Of a stretch of 9,712 nucleotides of DNA, positions 6,502 to 9,712 are shown piece by piece; the first letter of the stretch is position 1, and every line of letters begins with the position of its first letter. Made by a program: the position numbers and the translations under genes. The DNA is from Planctomycetaceae bacterium (GTDB lineage: Bacteria; Planctomycetota; Planctomycetia; Planctomycetales; Planctomycetaceae), in the NCBI GenBank assembly GCA_020426125.1, contig JAGQQQ010000120.1, positions 1 through 9,712 on the forward strand. The letters run 5' to 3'. The notes below the pieces were generated by a model. The model was given only the letters and a program-made list of their open reading frames with translations. It had not been told where the DNA came from and ran no database searches.

Positions 6502-8901
6502 TTACCGACCACCGGATGAAACGGACTCTTCCGTTTGAAGAACAACGGCCTGCGATGCCCGACAATAATTGAGAAGTTCATTCGCACACTTGAGCGCTTC
6601 GAAAATATTTTCGTCGTTTGTCGTCGCTTGTTCGAGTTCCATCGCTTTGGTGGCAATTTCCGGAACTCCCTCCTGATGGCACACTTGAGCAATTCGACCG
6701 GCCATGCCGTGTAAGCCCTGAAGGTCCTGCCTCTCCATCAGCACGGAGAATTGCTCAAGTTCCATCCCGATCAGAAGCGCCGTTTCTCTGGCGACATGGA
6801 GGGGGATGTCTTGGTTTATGCGGCGAATCTGAACGACGTTGATCAGTCTCTCGACGATTTCGGGGTCGTACTGCTTTCCCGCCTCTTCGCGAAGTTGTTC
6901 AAATGCGTCCTGTTGTGAAAGTCCATCGCGATACACCTTCGGAGTCATCATCGCATCATAGGCATCGGCGACAGCCAGAATCCTGGCCCCCAAAGGGATC
7001 CCCTGACCGATGGGGTTGTGTTCGGAAAACGGTCGTCGATAGTTCTCGACAATGTCCGAGAGTTCGGGTGATCCAAAGGACGTCCGGAGGATGCTCAGTC
7101 CGACTCGTTCGTGGCCTTTCATCAACTTCCATTCTTCCTCCGTCAAAGGGGACTGTTTATGAAGAATGGAGTCAGGGACACCGATCTTTCCGATGTCGTG
7201 TAAGAGAGCAGCGATTTCGAGGATATAGCAGTTTCCGGCCGTCAGGAGTCCGTCTCCCACTGCCGCGGCCAGATCCGCGACGCGGCGGCAGTGGTTTGCC
7301 GTGGCCACATCCCGGTAAGCCAACGCCGAGGTTAAAGCGGTGACCGCGGGATAAGGAATTGTCCCAGACCGGGGACCGGGAACGTTCTCACTATCGGCTT
7401 TTTCCGGCTTCAGCGCCTCTTTGGGAATCTTGTCAAATGATGCGACCTGATTTCGCCCATTTCGTTTCGCATAGTACAGACATTTATCAGCTTGATCCAA
7501 AAGCTCCTGCGGGGAGTCGGGGTTTTCACTGAGCGCGGAAACTCCCAGACTCGCGGTCACGGTCAACTCGGGAAACTCAAGCGCGGCAATGGCCAGACGG
7601 AAGCGTTCCGCGCCGAAGTTGGCATCGTGAATTCCTGTTCGGGGCATGAGAATCGCGAATTCTTCTCCCCCGTAGCGACAAACGATGTCACTGTCGCGTG
7701 CCGTCTTCATCAGGCAATGGGCCACTTTTTTCAGAACTTCGTCGCCCACCGCGTGGCCGTGGTTGTCATTGATCGATTTGAACTTGTCGACGTCGACCAT
7801 GACGCAGGAGAGTTCATCCTGGTGGCGAAGGGATTCGGACCAGGACTGTTCAAACAGATCAAAGAAGGCACGACGATTCCGACACCCCGTCAACGGATCG
7901 CGCGTGGCCAGTCGTTCCAGTTCCTGATTTTGCCGATGAATCTCCTCACGGTCGGCCTGTGACTGACGGAGCGCCTCCTCAAGTTGAGACTCCTTGTTTC
8001 GCATCTCCGTTACGTCTTCGAAGCTAGTGATCACTCCCCTCTGGTTGCCGTTGTCATCAACAATCGGAGCCGCATTCACCACATAAGTTCGATCCGATTG
8101 AGACTTCAGGGACATCAGCGTCCCCTTTCGTGGGACGCCATCTCGAAGGACATCTCCCCAGGGGCTTTGGTGTCGCTCCGGATTGTCGTGTTCCTGCATT
8201 CTCCAGGGAAGATCCGCCGCGGAGCGTCCCAGAAGTTTTTCGAGAGACTGACCACTGGCTTGGAGAAAGGACTCGTTCGCCATCACGATCCGTCCTCTGG
8301 GATCCAACAACATCAACCCTTCCGTGATGGAGTCCAGAGCCGAACGGACACGCGAAGGCACGACCTTCGACGGGTTTAATTGTCGCAACACAAACCGCAA
8401 ATAGAGTTGGAATGCCAAAAGCGTCACAAGGGCCAGGAAAAAGGCGAGCTTGACCAGTGGGTGAGCAAGGAATCCGGCGATGCCTGATGAATGAAGCGGT
8501 CGGAAGCGAAGTTCGATGGAACCCCAAGGTCGGTTTTCCTGAGCGATGGGGACGTACATTTGTGTGGAAGTCGAGCGGTCTTCCAAAGTCGAATTCCAGC
8601 CGGACACATGGTCACCGACTTCGATCAGCATCTCGCCGGAAGTTCGGCGAACCCCGATAGAGACGATATCCTCATTTCGGGAAGCAATCGCCTTGAGCGT
8701 GCGTTGCATCCCTTCGATATCGGACTTCTCCGCGAGTTCCGAGAAATGGATCGCGATCGCTTCGCAGAGATCAACCCGGCCTTGAACCGCCGTGGAATGC
8801 GCATCCGGCAACAATCCCAATGCGTGAGCGGATAGTAGTGCTGTCACCACCAGCGACGACAAACAGAAGGCCAACCGAAATGTCGTGGAAAGTCGTTTCA
8901 T
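6502..8901 (-). CDS. Membrane sensor with PAS, GGDEF and degenerate HD-GYP domains; putative diguanylate cyclase
   Basis: This 799-residue inner-membrane protein is predicted to make cyclic di-GMP. Two membrane helices (about 8-30 and 149-172) bracket an extracytoplasmic sensor region of about 115 residues. A PAS domain (about 184-300), a coiled coil (about 301-333) and a GGDEF domain starting at RDPLTG (334-339) follow. The active site is GGEEF (411-415), and RDSD (402-405) fits the inhibitory I-site. The HD domain has His537, the canonical HDIGK (568-572) and His597, and ends with VADAYDAM. However, the HHE motif is replaced by NYRR (620-623) and the DGxGYP motif by NPIGQG, so phosphodiesterase activity is doubtful. 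The C-terminal 90 residues are helical with HGMAG at 731-735, reminiscent of an Hpt domain. I prefer ATG at 8901, directly before the first membrane helix, over GTG at 8946; neither has a clear ribosome binding site. I see no terminator after the stop. Confidence 0.93.
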   Translation of the reverse strand: MKRLSTTFRLAFCLSSLVVTALLSAHALGLLPDAHSTAVQGRVDLCEAIAIHFSELAEKSDIEGMQRTLKAIASRNEDIVSIGVRRTSGEMLIEVGDHVSGWNSTLEDRSTSTQMYVPIAQENRPWGSIELRFRPLHSSGIAGFLAHPLVKLAFFLALVTLLAFQLYLRFVLRQLNPSKVVPSRVRSALDSITEGLMLLDPRGRIVMANESFLQASGQSLEKLLGRSAADLPWRMQEHDNPERHQSPWGDVLRDGVPRKGTLMSLKSQSDRTYVVNAAPIVDDNGNQRGVITSFEDVTEMRNKESQLEEALRQSQADREEIHRQNQELERLATRDPLTGCRNRRAFFDLFEQSWSESLRHQDELSCVMVDVDKFKSINDNHGHAVGDEVLKKVAHCLMKTARDSDIVCRYGGEEFAILMPRTGIHDANFGAERFRLAIAALEFPELTVTASLGVSALSENPDSPQELLDQADKCLYYAKRNGRNQVASFDKIPKEALKPEKADSENVPGPRSGTIPYPAVTALTSALAYRDVATANHCRRVADLAAAVGDGLLTAGNCYILEIAALLHDIGKIGVPDSILHKQSPLTEEEWKLMKGHERVGLSILRTSFGSPELSDIVENYRRPFSEHNPIGQGIPLGARILAVADAYDAMMTPKVYRDGLSQQDAFEQLREEAGKQYDPEIVERLINVVQIRRINQDIPLHVARETALLIGMELEQFSVLMERQDLQGLHGMAGRIAQVCHQEGVPEIATKAMELEQATTNDENIFEALKCANELLNYCRASQAVVLQTEESVSSGGR

Positions 8902-9046
8902 GGATTCGGACAGGGCGAGGGGAAATTTGTGGACTCGGTTCCACACACCGACCGTGGTGCGTCACTCCATCGGGGCGGAGCGCGGCAAAGCAACGACAAT
9001 CCACCCTTCCGAAAACTCATAGCTCGGAAATGATGGTCCCCTCCGC

Positions 9047-9063
9047 GAATTCTCCGAGAATTC
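9047..9063. repeat. Perfect 17-base inverted repeat in a divergent intergenic region
   Basis: GAATTCTC (9047-9054), one C, then its exact reverse complement GAGAATTC (9056-9063). It sits in the 331-bp gap 8902-9232 between the divergent signalling and DUF885 genes, about 146 bases before the former's start and 170 before the latter's. This is a plausible place for an operator bound by a dimeric regulator. A TTGACT at 9066-9071 (+) follows it but has no good -10 at the usual distance. No RNA gene is recognisable in the gap. Confidence 0.4.
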
Positions 9064-9232
9064 CCTTGACTGTTCCGAATTCATTCCCCTTCCGATGATG
9101 GGATCGACTTTGGTGAATGGGATTTTTGCGTTTAGGAGGGTCGTCTCGATTGGAATGGAGTCTTCGGTTGCCATCCCCGAGGGACACCAGTATCAATTCG
9201 GTAGCGTTTCGCCCTTGTCTTCGCAGGTTCCC

Positions 9233-9712
9233 ATGTCTCCAGTTCGTCGTTGTCTTCTCATCTGGTTTGCCGCCATGTCCGTTGTCCATGCCGCTACGCC
9301 CGGGGATCAGCTGCATGCCCTGTTCGAACGGGAGTGGGACCGCACCATGCGGGAAAGTCCCACGTGGGCGTCGTCATTAGGTGACCGTCGGTTCAATCGT
9401 GAATGGCCCGATCTCAGCCTGGAAGCGATCGCGCAGTCCCACGAGTTGGACCAAGCCGTTCTCGAGGATCTCCATCAGATCGACTTCGACCAACTCAGCC
9501 CAGAAGACAAGATCAATTTCCGGCTGTTCGAGAGGAAGTATCAACAACAGGTCGAAGGCTACGAGTTCGGTTGGCACCTCGTCCCTCTCAACCAACGGGG
9601 AGGCATTCAGGACGAGGGTTCCACTGCCGATTCCCTACGATTCGAGACGGTCCAGGACTACGAGGACTGGATTGCGCGGATGCGGGCGTTCCCCATCTAC
9701 ATGGACCAGACC
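9233..9712 (+). CDS. Exported DUF885 family protein (3' partial)
   Basis: The frame runs from ATG 9233 to the window end without a stop, giving 160 residues. The N-terminus has RR at 5-6, a hydrophobic stretch (8-19) and a likely signal peptidase I site after VHA (residue 20), so export is predicted. The mature part starts with LHALFEREWDRTMRESPTWASSLGDRRFN, cut here as LFEREWDRTMRESPTWAS and LGDRRFN, followed by W-P-D-L-S and later SPEDKINFRLFERKY. This is the typical opening of DUF885 proteins (COG4805), which are usually about 550-600 residues. The C-terminal part, where a peptidase-like HExxH site would sit in this family, is outside the window, so activity cannot be judged. AGG five bases before the ATG is a weak ribosome binding site. 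The gene is divergent from the signalling gene. Confidence 0.85.
   Translation, partial: MSPVRRCLLIWFAAMSVVHAATPGDQLHALFEREWDRTMRESPTWASSLGDRRFNREWPDLSLEAIAQSHELDQAVLEDLHQIDFDQLSPEDKINFRLFERKYQQQVEGYEFGWHLVPLNQRGGIQDEGSTADSLRFETVQDYEDWIARMRAFPIYMDQT

Noticed and set aside
6221..6572. Short plus-strand open frames in the gap before the ATPase gene
   Set aside because: They overlap the inverted repeat, the tRNA-like fragment and the end of the signalling gene, and show no family pattern or ribosome binding site.
1..9712. CRISPR array, insertion sequence or phage genes
   Set aside because: I saw no regularly spaced direct repeats, no transposase or integrase motifs, and no phage structural genes.

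Overview
The window looks like a chromosomal segment of a planctomycete (phylum Planctomycetota, probably order Planctomycetales). This is inferred from gene content, not from a marker gene. The signs are an exported Tyr/Thr/Val-rich repeat protein of the type known from planctomycete cell surfaces, a TPR plus beta-propeller protein resembling the bpX components of MoxR-vWA systems, a GGDEF/degenerate HD-GYP protein, an exported DUF885 protein, moderately GC-rich DNA, and few clear Shine-Dalgarno sequences.

Layout. Bases 1-1965 (+) hold the 3' part of a large TPR/beta-propeller protein whose start lies outside the window. It meets a convergent THUMP-domain rRNA methyltransferase (RlmL-like, 1962-3134, -) tail to tail; the two stop codons share the four bases TTAA. 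Upstream of the methyltransferase lies a strong intrinsic terminator (3241-3274, -). It ends transcription of a secreted YTV-like repeat protein (3305-4462, -), which has its own ribosome binding site and a candidate promoter. Next comes a P-loop ATPase with two membrane segments between Walker A and Walker B (4701-6200, -). A 301-bp gap (6201-6501) holds a nested inverted repeat and a short match to the 3' half of a tRNA. A large membrane signalling protein follows (6502-8901, -): sensor region, PAS, active-looking GGDEF, degenerate HD-GYP, and a possible Hpt-like tail. A 331-bp divergent intergenic region then leads to the start of an exported DUF885 protein (9233 to the window end, +).

The genes do not form one obvious operon. 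The YTV-like gene looks like its own transcription unit. The methyltransferase is housekeeping. The signalling protein probably makes cyclic di-GMP. The two most promising leads for an unusual system are the 5'-truncated TPR/propeller protein, which may be one arm of a MoxR-vWA-bpX ternary system continuing to the left, and the KAP-like membrane ATPase beside a tRNA-like remnant. Neither can be proven from this window alone.
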